NCBI RefSeq assembly: GCF_019061125.1
Contig: NZ_JAHQYI010000001.1
Coordinates: forward strand, 2,046,001 to 2,110,000
Length of the DNA: 64,000 nt
Direction: 5' to 3'
DNA from: Microbacterium sp. NC79
GTDB lineage: Bacteria > Actinomycetota > Actinomycetes > Actinomycetales > Microbacteriaceae
Shown: piece by piece, positions 8,128 to 17,697 of the stretch
Layout of the letters: every line of letters begins with the position of its first letter
Numbering within the stretch: position 1 is the first letter of the stretch
Notes under the pieces: model-generated
What the model saw: only the letters and a program-made list of their open reading frames with translations
Database searches by the model: none
What the model was told of the DNA's origin: nothing
Made by a program: the position numbers and the translations under genes

Positions 8128-10293
8128 ATGATCGAGCAGACGATCCCCTTTGCGGGCTTCAGCGATGACGACGATGATTTCGATGCCATGACGCCCGATA
8201 CCGACGATCGTTTTCCTGACGACCGCTATCTTGACCGCGAGCTGAGCTGGCTCGCGTTCAACCAGCGCGTGCTCGAACTCGCTGAGGATCCGACGACGCC
8301 GTTGCTTGAGCGCGCCAACTTCCTGGCGATCTTCGCGAGCAACCTCGACGAGTTCTTCATGGTTCGTGTCGCCGGACTCAAACGCCGCATTCTTACCGGC
8401 CTTGCCGTTCCGACCAATGTGGGCCGTGCGCCACTCGACGTGTTGGCAGACATTTCTGATGAGGCACACCGCCTGCAGTTACGTCACGCCGCCGCATGGA
8501 AGAAGCTCGTCCAGCCGTCTCTCGCCGAAGCGGGCATTGAGGTTGTTGATTGGGAAGACCTCACTGCTGACGAGCAGGCGAAGCTGACGGAATACTTCCA
8601 GGGTCAAGTCTTCCCGGTACTGATGCCGCTCGCGGTCGATCCGGCACACCCTTTCCCGTACATCTCCGGCCTGTCGTTGAACCTCGCGATCCGTGTGCGC
8701 AACGCTCGCACCGGGCGCCAAGACTTTGCCCGTCTCAAAGTGCCGCAAATGATGCCCCGCCTTGTCGAGGTTCCGACCGAGGGTACTGCCCTGCGCTTTA
8801 TCTCCCTCGAGGAGCTCATCGCCAACCACCTGGGCGATCTCTTCCCGGGCATGGAGGTCATCGATCACCACCTCTTCCGCCTCACCCGCAACGAAGACAT
8901 GGTCATCGAAGAGGACGAAAGCGAGAGCCTCATTCAGGCGCTCGAGGCCGAGCTCATGCGTCGCCGTTTCGGTCCGCCCATTCGTTTGGAAATCACAGAC
9001 GATATGGATGACCTCACACTCGATCTGTTGCTGAAAGAACTCGGCATCACCGATCAAGAGGTCTATCGCCTGCCTGGCGCGCTGGATCTGCGTTCGCTGT
9101 TCAGCCTGTCGCGCATCGAGCGCCCCGACCTGCATTACCCGCCGCACCTGCCCCGCACGGCGCTGGCTTTCCAGCCCATCGAACAGAACGGTCGCGCGGA
9201 CATTTTCGCCGCGATCCGTCGCGGCGACGTGCTGGTGCACCACCCCTACGAATCGTTCGCGACGAGCGTGCAGGCGTATTTGGAGCAGGCCGCTCGCGAC
9301 CCGCACGTGCTCGCGATCAAGCAAACGCTGTACCGCACGTCAGGTGATAGCCCCATCGTGCAGGCGCTGATTGATGCCGCCGAAGCTGGCAAGCAGGTAC
9401 TGGCCCTCGTTGAGGTCAAGGCACGATTCGATGAAGCCGCCAACATCGTGTGGGCGCGCAAGCTGGAAAAAGCCGGCGTGCACGTCGTGTACGGCCTTGT
9501 TGGCCTGAAGACCCACTCGAAGCTGTGCCTCGTCATTCGTGAAGAAGAGGGCACGCTGCGCCACTACAGTCACGTCGGAACCGGAAACTACAACCCGAAG
9601 ACATCGCGCCTTTACGAAGACTTCGGTCTGTTCACAACGGACGATCAGGTCGGCAAAGACCTCACCCGCCTCTTCAACGAGCTCAGCGGGTACGCGATCG
9701 AGAAGAAGTTCAAGCGTCTGCTGGTCGCTCCCCTGCACCTGCGCAAGGGACTCATCCGTCTCATCGAGAAAGAACGTCGCAATGCGCTCGCGGGTAAGCC
9801 CGCACGCATTCGCATCAAGGTGAACTCGATGGTCGACGAGCAGATCATCGACGCGCTTTATCGTGCGTCGATGGCAGGCGTTCCGGTCGAGGTGTGGGTG
9901 CGCGGCATCTGTTCGCTGCGGCCGGGAGTGCCTGGACTGAGTGAAAACATTACGGTCCGGTCGATTCTCGGTCGATACCTTGAGCACTCGCGTCTGTTCC
10001 TTTTCGAAAACGACGGCGACCCGCAGATCTACATCGGTAGCGCCGACATGATGCACCGCAACCTTGATCGCCGCGTCGAAGCCCTCGTGCGTGTCACAGC
10101 CCCGGAACACCTCACCGAGTTGGCGACACTTTTTGATCTCGCTATGAGCGACGCGACCAGTTCGTGGCACCTCGACGCAGAAGGTGCGTGGACGCGACAC
10201 TCCGTTGACAGCGATGGGCAGCCCCTGATCGATGTGCAGGACGCAACGATGGCCGCCGTCGCCCGCCGCCGCCGATCTCGCGCGGTGCGATGA
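8128..10293 (+). CDS. ppk: Polyphosphate kinase 1
   Basis: 721 aa, normal for PPK1. It makes polyphosphate reversibly from ATP. Domains in order: N domain ([17 protein letters not shown], about residue 35), head domain, then two catalytic phospholipase-D-like domains. The autophosphorylated histidine lies in [11 protein letters not shown] (about residue 458), and the second conserved histidine region is [17 protein letters not shown] near 640. The gene starts 42 bp after glnR and overlaps the MutT-like gene by ATGA, matching ppk-mutT1 of mycobacteria. A single PHO-box-like half (GTTTACCTCC) at about 8091 is too weak to call. Confidence 0.97.
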   Translation: MIEQTIPFAGFSDDDDDFDAMTPDTDDRFPDDRYLDRELSWLAFNQRVLELAEDPTTPLLERANFLAIFASNLDEFFMVRVAGLKRRILTGLAVPTNVGRAPLDVLADISDEAHRLQLRHAAAWKKLVQPSLAEAGIEVVDWEDLTADEQAKLTEYFQGQVFPVLMPLAVDPAHPFPYISGLSLNLAIRVRNARTGRQDFARLKVPQMMPRLVEVPTEGTALRFISLEELIANHLGDLFPGMEVIDHHLFRLTRNEDMVIEEDESESLIQALEAELMRRRFGPPIRLEITDDMDDLTLDLLLKELGITDQEVYRLPGALDLRSLFSLSRIERPDLHYPPHLPRTALAFQPIEQNGRADIFAAIRRGDVLVHHPYESFATSVQAYLEQAARDPHVLAIKQTLYRTSGDSPIVQALIDAAEAGKQVLALVEVKARFDEAANIVWARKLEKAGVHVVYGLVGLKTHSKLCLVIREEEGTLRHYSHVGTGNYNPKTSRLYEDFGLFTTDDQVGKDLTRLFNELSGYAIEKKFKRLLVAPLHLRKGLIRLIEKERRNALAGKPARIRIKVNSMVDEQIIDALYRASMAGVPVEVWVRGICSLRPGVPGLSENITVRSILGRYLEHSRLFLFENDGDPQIYIGSADMMHRNLDRRVEALVRVTAPEHLTELATLFDLAMSDATSSWHLDAEGAWTRHSVDSDGQPLIDVQDATMAAVARRRRSRAVR

Positions 10294-11228
10294 GCGATAA
10301 GGCTGTTTACGCGGCTGGTGCCCTCGTCTGGAGAATTGTCGAAGGCAAACTCCGCATTCTCGTGATTCATCGCACGAAGTACGCTGACGTGACCCTACCC
10401 AAGGGCAAAGTCGACCCCGGCGAGACCCTGCCGGAGACGGCAGTGCGTGAAATCTTCGAAGAAACCGGAATCCGCGTGAGCCTTGGCGCACCGGTGGGTG
10501 TCTCGCACTACCGCCTCCCCAGCCGTCGCCAAAAGATCGTGCACTATTGGGCGGCGCACGCGTCAGACCAAGCGATCAGGCGCTCCGCATTCGTGCCGAA
10601 CAAAGAGGTGGCTGGCCTGGAGTGGGTCTCCCCGAAGCGCGCCCTCACCTACCTCAGCTACCCGGTAGACGTCGAAATCGTCGAGAACTTCCTTCGGCTC
10701 GAGGGTGACGGCGTGCGCGAAACCTTCCCCCTGATCGTGCTGCGACACGCAAAAGCGCTTTCCCGCTCGGAATGGTCAGATGCCGACGCCGCCCGCCCGC
10801 TGACGGCCCGCGGAACCAGGCAAGCGCAAGCGATCAGCGGAACTCTCGCGAGCTTCGGCGTGCGTCGTCTCGTTTCGTCCTCCGCTATTCGATGCGTCAC
10901 CACTGTGGTTCCGCTCGCCACGGCTCTCGGCCGCGACATCATCCGCACCGACGACCTGTCTCAGGATTCCTTCGAAGCCGGAACCGCAGACATCCGCGGG
11001 GTGGTTGGCAAGCGCGTGCGCTCACGTAAAGCTGCCGTCTTGTGTAGTCACCGTCCGGTTATCCCCACAATTATGCGGGAATTGGCACTGGCGACCGGAA
11101 CCATTGAGGGCCAGTATCTGTCGGATGCGGCAACACTCGAGCCCTCGGCTTTCAGTGTTGTTCACCTGTCGGCAACCCATCCGGGAGCCGGAATCGTCAC
11201 AATCGAAACGTACGACGCCCGCGATTAG
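10290..11228 (+). CDS. mutT1: MutT1-like Nudix hydrolase fused to a histidine phosphatase domain
   Basis: 312 aa in two domains. Residues 1-140 form a Nudix hydrolase with the Nudix box [20 protein letters not shown] (about residues 38-57, G-x5-E-x7-RE-x-xEE). Residues 145-312 form an RHG-type (SixA-like) phosphatase with LRHAKA at about 150. Mycobacterial MutT1 has this architecture and removes oxidised or dinucleoside polyphosphates. The ATG overlaps the ppk stop (ATGA), so the two are co-translated. The pathway role is inferred from the mycobacterial pair. Confidence 0.9.
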   Translation: MSDKAVYAAGALVWRIVEGKLRILVIHRTKYADVTLPKGKVDPGETLPETAVREIFEETGIRVSLGAPVGVSHYRLPSRRQKIVHYWAAHASDQAIRRSAFVPNKEVAGLEWVSPKRALTYLSYPVDVEIVENFLRLEGDGVRETFPLIVLRHAKALSRSEWSDADAARPLTARGTRQAQAISGTLASFGVRRLVSSSAIRCVTTVVPLATALGRDIIRTDDLSQDSFEAGTADIRGVVGKRVRSRKAAVLCSHRPVIPTIMRELALATGTIEGQYLSDAATLEPSAFSVVHLSATHPGAGIVTIETYDARD

Positions 11229-11240
11229 AGTGTTCCGGCC

Positions 11241-11262
11241 GTTCACCTTCCGTTTACCTGAG
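11241..11262 (+). promoter_or_regulatory. PHO box upstream of pstS
   Basis: Two 11-bp direct repeats, GTTCACCTTCC and GTTTACCTGAG, lie back to back about 85 bp before the pstS start. They fit the actinomycete PhoP box (GTTCACC-type 11-bp units), so pstSCAB should be induced at low phosphate by a PhoR-PhoP/SenX3-RegX3-type system encoded elsewhere. Confidence 0.75.
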
Positions 11263-11273
11263 TTCCCACACTA

Positions 11274-11293
11274 GTTAAGAAGCACCTCTTAAC
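11274..11293. promoter_or_regulatory. Palindrome GTTAAGA-N6-TCTTAAC in the pstS promoter region
   Basis: A perfect 7-bp inverted repeat around a 6-base centre, 11 bp downstream of the PHO box and 54 bp before the pstS start. It may be an operator or a 5'-leader hairpin; the sequence does not decide. Confidence 0.5.
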
Positions 11294-11347
11294 GTCTGTG
11301 ATGTCCCTGCACCGGGACGATCTCCGACACAGTGAAGGATTCACCCC

Positions 11348-12478
11348 GTGAAGCTCACCCGTATTGCCCAGATCGGCGCGATCAGCGCTATCGCTGCTCT
11401 CTCGCTGACGGCTTGCGCAGCGAACGAAGGCGCCCCCGCCGACTCCGCAGCGCCCACCGGCTCGAGCGCTCCTGACGCTCCCGCTCTCTCGGGCGAAATC
11501 GCAGGTTCCGGCGCTTCGTCACAGGAAGTTGCTGTTCAGACCTGGACCGCCGGCTTCCAGACCGCAAACGCTGACGTCACCGTCACCTACGACCCGGCAG
11601 GTTCCGGAGCTGGTCGCGAGTCGTTCGCCGCTGGCGCTGTCGCCTTCGCTGGCTCCGACCGCGCGTTCAAGACGGAAGAGCTGGAAGGCACGTTCGCTGC
11701 CTGCGCTGACGGTTCGAACATCATCGAACTGCCCACCTACATCTCGCCGATCGCCATCATCTTCAACCTCGAGGGTGTCGACAAGCTGAACCTTGACGCT
11801 GCCACCACGGCGAAGCTGTTCACCGGTGAAATCAAGAACTGGAACGACCCGGCCATCGCCGCGCTCAACCCGGACGCAAAGCTTCCCGACCTCGCCGTAA
11901 ACCCCGTTCACCGTGCTGACAAGTCGGGTACCACGGGCAACTTCACCGACTACCTGGCAGCAGCTGCTCCCGAGGCATGGACCTACGACTCCGTCGAAGA
12001 GTGGCCCGTGCAGTCCGGTGAGGCCGCTCAGGGCACCTCGGGTGTTGTGAACTCGGTGAAGCAGGGCGTCGGATCGATCGGTTACGCCGACGCATCGCGC
12101 GCTGCAGAAGAGGGTCTGTCGACGGTTGCGATCAAGGTCGGCGACGAGTTCGTCGAGTACTCGCCGGAGGCAGCAGCTGCCGTCGTCGAGAAGTCGCCGT
12201 TCGCCGAAGGCCGCACCGAGGGCGACCTTGCGATCGAGCTCGACCGCACGTCGTCGGAAGCAGGCGTCTACCCGATCGTTCTGGTCAGCTACCTCATCGC
12301 GTGCCAGGAGTACGGCGCAGACTTCGCTGAGCAGGCTCCGATCGTGAAGTCGTACCTCCAGTACATCGCCAGCGAAGAAGGCCAGAACGCAGCCGCCGCT
12401 GCCGCCGGAAACGCTCCGATCACCGCCGACCTGCGCACGAAGATCAACGCAGCGATCGACCTGATCGTCACCAAGTAA
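11348..12478 (+). CDS. pstS: Phosphate ABC transporter substrate-binding lipoprotein
   Basis: 376 aa starting at a GTG. A lipoprotein signal peptide ends in LSLTAC with Cys23 as the lipidated residue, followed by an Ala/Pro/Ser linker. The mature part has PstS hallmarks: AGSGASSQEVAVQTW, TYDPAGSGAGRE and RADKSGTTGNFTDYL, which line the phosphate pocket. It captures phosphate outside the cell and passes it to PstCA. A PHO box lies upstream, and a strong hairpin downstream separates it from pstC. Confidence 0.97.
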   Translation: MKLTRIAQIGAISAIAALSLTACAANEGAPADSAAPTGSSAPDAPALSGEIAGSGASSQEVAVQTWTAGFQTANADVTVTYDPAGSGAGRESFAAGAVAFAGSDRAFKTEELEGTFAACADGSNIIELPTYISPIAIIFNLEGVDKLNLDAATTAKLFTGEIKNWNDPAIAALNPDAKLPDLAVNPVHRADKSGTTGNFTDYLAAAAPEAWTYDSVEEWPVQSGEAAQGTSGVVNSVKQGVGSIGYADASRAAEEGLSTVAIKVGDEFVEYSPEAAAAVVEKSPFAEGRTEGDLAIELDRTSSEAGVYPIVLVSYLIACQEYGADFAEQAPIVKSYLQYIASEEGQNAAAAAAGNAPITADLRTKINAAIDLIVTK

Positions 12479-12485
12479 TACTGCT

Positions 12486-12513
12486 GCCCGGCTCGGTCCA
12501 CACCGAGCCGGGC
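12486..12513 (+). terminator. Intercistronic hairpin between pstS and pstC
   Basis: A perfect 12-bp stem (GCCCGGCTCGGT and complement) with a CCAC loop starts 8 bp after the pstS stop, with no T run. Such a structure is likely an attenuator or 3'-end stabiliser that keeps pstS more abundant than pstCAB. Confidence 0.65.
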
Positions 12514-12544
12514 ACACTGCCGTATCAGCCGAGAACAGGACACC

Positions 12545-13498
12545 ATGACCTCTTCCACCCAGACAGCACCGCGAGCGCGCCAGACCAAGCCGCCCGTACG
12601 TGTTGGCGACCGCGTGTTCTCCGGAACCGCCCTGTTCGCAGGCTCCATGATTCTGGTGACGCTCGCCGCCGTCACCATCTTCCTCGTCGTACAGTCCCTG
12701 CCAGGCATCGCGGCAAGCAACGAAGAAGCGTCGCTGCTGAAGACGAACTTCTGGGACTACGTGTGGCCGCTCACCTTCGGAACCGTGTGGGCGTCATTCC
12801 TCGCGATCATCATCGCGGTTCCGCTCTCCGTCTCAGTGGCGCTGTTCATCTCCCACTACGCACCGCGCAAGCTCGCGCAGGCTCTCGGCTACGTCGTTGA
12901 CCTGCTCGCCGCGGTGCCATCTGTCGTCTTTGGTCTCTGGGGCATCATGGTTCTTGCCCCGTCAGCCCAACCGATCTACAGCTGGCTCATGACGAACATG
13001 GGCTGGTTTCCGCTTTTCGCCGGTGAAGCCGCCGTTGGCCGCTCCATCTTCACCGCAGCGATCGTGCTCGCCGTCATGATTGTTCCGATCATCACGGCGA
13101 TTTGCCGCGAAATCTTCCTGCAGACCCCGCGCCTGCACGAAGAGGCAGCCCTTGCCCTCGGTGCCACCCGCTGGGAAATGGTCAAGATGGCGGTCTTCCC
13201 GTTTGGCCGCTCCGGCATCGTTTCGGCGTCCATGCTCGGCCTCGGCCGCGCGCTTGGTGAGACCATGGCCGTCGCCATGGTGCTGTCGGCGACCGGTGTG
13301 ATCAGCTTCAAGCTCTTCACCAGCCAGAACCCCTCAACGATTCCGGCCAACATCGCCCTCACCTTCCCCGAGGCCTACGGCACAAACGTCAACGTTTTGA
13401 TCGCCACCGGCCTCATCCTCTTCATCGTCACCTTCGCGGTCAACGCGCTCGCGCGCTGGGTTGTTAGCCGCCGCAAGGAATTCTCGGGAGCCAACTGA
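12545..13498 (+). CDS. pstC: Phosphate ABC transporter permease PstC
   Basis: 317 aa inner-membrane permease with six predicted membrane segments. The first is GTALFAGSMILVTLAAVTIF near residue 30. The EAA-type loop that contacts PstB reads HEEAALALGATRWEMVKMAV at about 198-217. A hydrophilic N-terminus precedes the first span. Its TGA overlaps the ATG of pstA (TGATG). Confidence 0.96.
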   Translation: MTSSTQTAPRARQTKPPVRVGDRVFSGTALFAGSMILVTLAAVTIFLVVQSLPGIAASNEEASLLKTNFWDYVWPLTFGTVWASFLAIIIAVPLSVSVALFISHYAPRKLAQALGYVVDLLAAVPSVVFGLWGIMVLAPSAQPIYSWLMTNMGWFPLFAGEAAVGRSIFTAAIVLAVMIVPIITAICREIFLQTPRLHEEAALALGATRWEMVKMAVFPFGRSGIVSASMLGLGRALGETMAVAMVLSATGVISFKLFTSQNPSTIPANIALTFPEAYGTNVNVLIATGLILFIVTFAVNALARWVVSRRKEFSGAN

Positions 13499-14622
13499 TG
13501 TCGATCACCGTTTCTCCCTCTCCCGCCTCTGAGACGCCCGAAGGCGCGCACCAGCCGGTGTCTGCCTCTCCTGTGCGTCTCACGAGCGGCCAGCTGCCCC
13601 GCTGGACGCCGTGGGGCCTGCTCGGCGGCACGGCCGTCGCGATGGCGCTGGTGTTTCTCCTGCTCGCGCAGAGCGTGCAAGACGAATTCAACATCGCCGG
13701 CTGGGCCATCGTCACCGCGCTGGTGTACCTGACGCTCATCACGGTCATCTCCGCGACCGTCGAAGGCCGCCGTAAGGCGACCGACCGCCTGGTGACCGGT
13801 GTCGTCAGCAGCGCGTTCGTGCTCGCCATGGTTCCGCTCGTCTCGGTCGGCATCACCGTCGTCAGCAATGGCGTCGCTGGTATCTCCGCCGAGTTCTTCT
13901 CCAACTCGATGCGCAACGTCGTCGGCGAAGGCGGCGGTGCGTTGCACGCCATCATGGGAACGCTGTTGATCACGCTCGCCGCGTCGATCATCTCGATCCC
14001 GATCGGCATCTTCACCGCGATTTACCTGATCGAATACGGCAACAACAACCGCCTCGCCCGCGGCATTACGTTCTTGGTTGACGTGATGACGGGTATTCCG
14101 TCGATCGTTGCCGGTCTGTTCGCATTCGCCCTATTCGCGCTGTTCTTCGGCCCGGGCGTGCGCATGGGCATCATGGGCTCGATCGCCCTCGCCGTGCTGA
14201 TGATCCCGGTGGTCGTGCGCTCCACAGAAGAAATGCTCCGCCTGGTTCCGAACGAACTGCGCGAAGCCTCCTACGCGCTCGGCGTGCCGAAGTGGCGCAC
14301 GATCGCGAAGGTGGTGCTGCCGACGTCGATCGCCGGAATCACGACGGGCGTCATGCTCTCCATCTCTCGTGTTATCGGTGAGACCGCGCCGCTGCTGATC
14401 ACTGCTGGCGTTGCCACGAGCATGAACTACGACCTGTTCGACGGCCGCATGATGTCGCTTCCGGTGTTCGTGTACAACCAGTACATGAACCAGGGCATCC
14501 CTGCCTCCGCGTTCGTTGACCGCGCCTGGGCAGGCGCCCTGACGCTCATCGTCATCGTGATGGTGCTGAACCTCCTCGCACGCCTGATTGCCAAGATCTT
14601 CGCCCCCAAGATGGGCCGCTGA
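13498..14622 (+). CDS. pstA: Phosphate ABC transporter permease PstA
   Basis: 374 aa. After a hydrophilic N-terminus there are two or three extra hydrophobic segments (residues 40-130) before the core permease, making it longer than the E. coli PstA of about 296 aa, as is usual in actinobacteria. The EAA-type loop is LREASYALGVPKWRTIAKVV (about 257-276). It pairs with PstC to form the phosphate channel and is translationally coupled to it. Confidence 0.96.
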   Translation: MSITVSPSPASETPEGAHQPVSASPVRLTSGQLPRWTPWGLLGGTAVAMALVFLLLAQSVQDEFNIAGWAIVTALVYLTLITVISATVEGRRKATDRLVTGVVSSAFVLAMVPLVSVGITVVSNGVAGISAEFFSNSMRNVVGEGGGALHAIMGTLLITLAASIISIPIGIFTAIYLIEYGNNNRLARGITFLVDVMTGIPSIVAGLFAFALFALFFGPGVRMGIMGSIALAVLMIPVVVRSTEEMLRLVPNELREASYALGVPKWRTIAKVVLPTSIAGITTGVMLSISRVIGETAPLLITAGVATSMNYDLFDGRMMSLPVFVYNQYMNQGIPASAFVDRAWAGALTLIVIVMVLNLLARLIAKIFAPKMGR

Positions 14623-14659
14623 CGCGGCGTACCTCAGTAGATAAGAAATCGAGAATCCC

Positions 14660-15439
14660 GTGTCTAAGAGCATCGAAGTAAACGACCTGAACGTCTACTA
14701 CAGCGACTTCCTCGCTGTCGAGGGCGTCTCCATGACGATCGAGCCGCGCAGCGTGACGGCATTCATCGGCCCGTCGGGCTGTGGCAAGTCCACGTTCCTG
14801 CGCACGCTCAACCGCATGCACGAAGTCATCCCCGGCGCGCGCGTCGAGGGTGAGGTGCTGCTCGACGGCGAAGACCTCTACGGTGCCGCCGTTGACCCGG
14901 TGCTCGTGCGCCGCCAGGTGGGCATGGTGTTCCAGCGCCCGAACCCGTTCCCCACGATGTCGATCCGTGAGAACGTGCTCGCCGGCGTGAAGCTCAACAA
15001 CCGCCGCATGGCCAAGAGCGACCAGGACGCCCTCGTCGAAAAGTCGCTGCAGGGCGCCAACCTCTGGAACGAGGTCAAGGATCGCCTCGACAAGCCGGGC
15101 TCGGGCCTTTCGGGTGGCCAGCAGCAGCGTCTGTGCATCGCTCGCGCGATCGCCGTCTCCCCCGATGTGATCCTGATGGACGAGCCGTGCTCGGCCCTTG
15201 ACCCGATCTCCACTTTCGCAATCGAAGAGCTCATCAACGAGCTGAAGAACGAGTACACGGTCGTGATCGTGACGCACAACATGCAGCAGGCATCGCGCGT
15301 CAGCGACAAGACCGCGTTCTTCAACATCGCAGGCACCGGCAAGCCAGGCAAGCTCATTGAATTCGATGACACCACAACGATCTTCACGACGCCATCTGTG
15401 CAGGCAACTGAAGACTACGTGTCGGGCCGATTCGGGTAG
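14660..15439 (+). CDS. pstB: Phosphate ABC transporter ATP-binding protein
   Basis: 259 aa, GTG start. Walker A is [19 protein letters not shown] (about residue 36), the signature motif is [16 protein letters not shown] (about 150) and Walker B is [16 protein letters not shown], with the switch histidine in VIVTHNMQQ. The asparagine-rich [10 protein letters not shown] is typical of PstB. It drives the PstCA channel. A hairpin terminator follows. Confidence 0.98.
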   Translation: MSKSIEVNDLNVYYSDFLAVEGVSMTIEPRSVTAFIGPSGCGKSTFLRTLNRMHEVIPGARVEGEVLLDGEDLYGAAVDPVLVRRQVGMVFQRPNPFPTMSIRENVLAGVKLNNRRMAKSDQDALVEKSLQGANLWNEVKDRLDKPGSGLSGGQQQRLCIARAIAVSPDVILMDEPCSALDPISTFAIEELINELKNEYTVVIVTHNMQQASRVSDKTAFFNIAGTGKPGKLIEFDDTTTIFTTPSVQATEDYVSGRFG

Positions 15440-15472
15440 CCCACACGTTCTGCGAGGCAGGGACCCTCGCCC

Positions 15473-15505
15473 AAAACCGCCGCAGGCTTCAGCCGCGGCG
15501 GTTTT
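15473..15505 (+). terminator. Rho-independent terminator after pstB
   Basis: An 11-bp perfect stem AAAACCGCCGC / GCGGCGGTTTT with an 11-base loop, ending in TTTT, 34 bp after the pstB stop. It closes the pst operon. Confidence 0.85.
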
Positions 15506-15569
15506 GCGTTGTGTGCGTGGTTCCGGGTCCTGCGGCGGGGAACCTGGTTCCGGCGCCCCTCATATGAGG

Positions 15570-15645
15570 AACCGTCGGACGAATCAGCCGACACGCCGAC
15601 AGAACCCACCGCACAGCCCCTCCGGCACGGATTCGTCCGACGGTT
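15570..15645. repeat. Inverted-repeat element A (76 bp, 16-bp perfect arms)
   Basis: The arms AACCGTCGGACGAATC (15570-15585) and their exact complement (15630-15645) enclose a 44-base C-rich interior containing ACACGCCGACAGAACCC. The arm length and large loop are unlike a terminator, and there is no T run. Element B nearby has the same plan and a related interior. Confidence 0.8.
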
Positions 15646-15742
15646 GCACACACGGCGGCCCCAGGTTCCGGAACCACGCGCCCCGGCCGGCGAGACGGTT
15701 TCGACCTCGGAAATTCGGGCATGTCCTTGCACCCCGACTTAT

Positions 15743-15821
15743 CAAATGTCGAACACGGTCACCCAACACGCCGACAAACCCCCCTCTACAAGGCCCCAGT
15801 CCGACGCGCGTTCGACATTTG
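15743..15821. repeat. Inverted-repeat element B (79 bp, 12-bp perfect arms)
   Basis: The arms CAAATGTCGAAC (15743-15754) and GTTCGACATTTG (15810-15821) are exactly complementary. The 55-base C-rich interior contains ACACGCCGACAAACCCC, matching element A's interior apart from one base. Function unknown; it could be a small mobile or protein-binding element. Confidence 0.8.
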
Positions 15822-15889
15822 GTGACTGAGGTGGAACCACAGGGCAAGCGGAACCACGTGGTTTACGCAACGAGAGGAACGTCTCGGGG

Positions 15890-16774
15890 TTAGTCGCGGG
15901 GTGAGAGGAGGTACGCGTTGAGCTGAGCGGTGAGTGCGGCGTCAACGTCGAGCGTCGTGCCGTCGACAGACCGAATCGGGGCGGCCAGGCGTACCGACGA
16001 CACCAGCCAGGCCGCGTTAACGCGCGGGAGGGACGAGGCCGGGAGCGTTTCGTAGGCAACCTCGTAGCCCTTGTCCTGCAAGAACGTGAAGACGCTGATC
16101 TGCGTGGTTCCGTGCAGAATGCCCGCACCCGGCTTGGGCGTCACGAATCGGTCGCCCACGCGCATCACGAGCGACGCTGTCGGTGCTTCAAGCAGAACGC
16201 CGTCAGACGACACAAATACTGCATCGTCGGCGCCGCGGCGCTTGGCCTCGCGGATCGCCGCCATGTTTACGGCATACGACAGCGTCTTCGCACCAAGCAA
16301 CAGCCACGGTGCGCGGTCGGGGGCGCCGCTGTCGAATCCGCGGTCGAGTATGACGACGGAAACACCGTCGCTGCGCACCTTCGCGAAGTCTCCGGCGGGG
16401 GCAGCGGTCACCCACGCGGTGGGTGTGGGGCCGTGCTCGATGCCACGGCTCAGGATGAGTTTGATGACCCACTCCCCCTCACCGCACGCGTCAGCCGCCA
16501 CGGCGATCGCCTCGCGCCACTGTGCCGTATTCGGTGCGGGCAAATCGCACAGCCGCGCCGAATGCGCGAGGCGTTCCAGGTGTGGCATGACCTCCTGCGG
16601 GTGCTTCGCAGAAACACCAATCGACTCGAAAATGCCGTCGCCGCGCTGCGTTGACAGCTCTCCCACGCTGAGCGCGGGAGCCGACGCATCAATCACGCTG
16701 AACGTGTCAGCGTAGCTGTCACGAATATCGAAGTCGGCAACGGGTGTGATGAGAAGCGCGAAAGTGCTGGCCAT
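15890..16774 (-). CDS. pabC: Class IV aminotransferase, aminodeoxychorismate-lyase-like
   Basis: 294 aa. This is a PLP fold-type IV enzyme: the Schiff-base lysine lies in LLGAKTLSYAVNMAAIREAK near residue 160, and the phosphate-binding loop is GILHGTTQISVF. It most resembles aminodeoxychorismate lyase (PabC), which releases pyruvate to make p-aminobenzoate for folate, but branched-chain or D-amino-acid transaminases share these motifs. It stands alone, convergent to the pst operon. The start MASTFALL is near the spacer and plausible. Confidence 0.78.
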   Translation of the reverse strand: MASTFALLITPVADFDIRDSYADTFSVIDASAPALSVGELSTQRGDGIFESIGVSAKHPQEVMPHLERLAHSARLCDLPAPNTAQWREAIAVAADACGEGEWVIKLILSRGIEHGPTPTAWVTAAPAGDFAKVRSDGVSVVILDRGFDSGAPDRAPWLLLGAKTLSYAVNMAAIREAKRRGADDAVFVSSDGVLLEAPTASLVMRVGDRFVTPKPGAGILHGTTQISVFTFLQDKGYEVAYETLPASSLPRVNAAWLVSSVRLAAPIRSVDGTTLDVDAALTAQLNAYLLSPRD

Positions 16775-16846
16775 GCACTGAGCCTAGAGCCTGCGCCCAC
16801 CGCATCGCCGATTTTCTGTGTGCCCCCGCCCTCTGGTTCCAACGCC

Positions 16847-16880
16847 AAGGGCGGGAGAGGAATAGTCCCCTCCCGCCCTT
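16847..16880. terminator. Terminator hairpin between the pabC-like and fasciclin genes
   Basis: An 11-bp perfect stem AAGGGCGGGAG / CTCCCGCCCTT with a 12-base loop, 20 bp after the fasciclin stop on the minus strand. Confidence 0.7.
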
Positions 16881-16899
16881 ATCGGTACGAATGACCGCG

Positions 16900-17574
16900 T
16901 TACTCGGTCGGCGGCATCAGTACTGAGTCGATGAGATAGACGGTGGCATTTGCCGTCTGCACGCCGCCGCAGATCACCATCGCGTCATTGACCATCCAGC
17001 TATCGCCCGATCCGGTGACTTCAAGATCAGCGCCCTGCACGGTGGTGTGCATGCCCGCAATGTCGGCCGGCTCGATCTGCCCCGGAACCACGTGGTACGT
17101 GAGGATCGAAGTCAGCAGATCAGAATCGGTCTTGAGTGCGTCAATCGTTGCCGCGTCGATCTTTGCGAATGCTTCGTCGACGGGGGCAAAGACCGTGAAC
17201 TCAGACGAGTTCAATGTGTCGACCAGATTGACATCGGGGTTGAGCTGCCCACTGACAGCCGCGACGAGCGTCGTCAGGAGCGGGTTATTGGATGCCGCGA
17301 CGGCAACCGGGTCTTGCGACATTCCCTGAATAGATCCGGCTCCGGACGGAACCGTCTCAGCGTACGACGCGCAACCGGGCCCCACCAGGTTCGCCGCCGG
17401 ATCCATCGCTGCGTCACCGGTCTCCATCGGCGTCGATGCCATGGATTCCGTTGGTTCCGGTGCTGATGACTCCATTGCGTTGTCAGACGCGCCCATGGTG
17501 CATCCGGCGAGTGCAAAAGCCCCCGCAACCGTCAAAACGAAAGCTGCGGTGGTCTTCTTTGTGATGCTGAACAT
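16900..17574 (-). CDS. Fasciclin-domain lipoprotein, MPT70/MPT83-like
   Basis: 224 aa. The signal peptide [20 protein letters not shown] ends at a lipobox LAGC, so the protein should be anchored outside the membrane. A Ser/Met/Glu-rich linker precedes one fasciclin (FAS1) domain: [30 protein letters not shown] and [10 protein letters not shown] are classic. The start at 17574 has a strong GGAGG site. In mycobacteria the homologues MPT70/MPT83 are SigK targets next to dipZ; the divergent dipZ-sigK-rskA here supports the same regulon. The molecular role is adhesion- or sensing-like and not established. Confidence 0.92.
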   Translation of the reverse strand: MFSITKKTTAAFVLTVAGAFALAGCTMGASDNAMESSAPEPTESMASTPMETGDAAMDPAANLVGPGCASYAETVPSGAGSIQGMSQDPVAVAASNNPLLTTLVAAVSGQLNPDVNLVDTLNSSEFTVFAPVDEAFAKIDAATIDALKTDSDLLTSILTYHVVPGQIEPADIAGMHTTVQGADLEVTGSGDSWMVNDAMVICGGVQTANATVYLIDSVLMPPTE

Positions 17575-17645
17575 CTCTACCTCCGAGGTATAGCCGCGTG
17601 TTGAACGCGGCGGTTGTTCCGCGATTTCTCCGCGGTGTTGAACGA

Positions 17646-17673
17646 TGTTCGGAGACATCCACATACTGGATGG
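17646..17673 (-). promoter_or_regulatory. Candidate SigK promoter of the fasciclin gene
   Basis: On the minus strand, CCATCC (17673-17668) and CGAACA (17651-17646) are separated by exactly 16 bases. This matches the mycobacterial SigK promoter as I remember it (-35 CCATCC, -10 CGAAT-like). It leaves a leader of about 65 bases. Confidence 0.7.
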
Positions 17674-17697
17674 GAAGAAAACGAAAAAAGATTTGTG

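Larger units (their letters stand above)
15506..15889. other. 384-bp intergenic region carrying two inverted-repeat elements
   Basis: No protein-like frame with a ribosome site is visible. The region holds the two inverted-repeat elements listed next, GGTTCCGGAACC at 15664-15675, and several GGTTCC/GGAACC copies. It separates the pst terminator from the convergent pabC-like gene. Confidence 0.7.

Noticed and set aside
9340-10491. 383-codon minus-strand frame
   Set aside because: Antisense to ppk and the MutT1-like gene; a by-product of G+C-rich codon use.
15743-15821. Integron attC site
   Set aside because: The arms do not fit the RYYYAAC/GTTRRRY core rule and no integrase or gene cassette is nearby.
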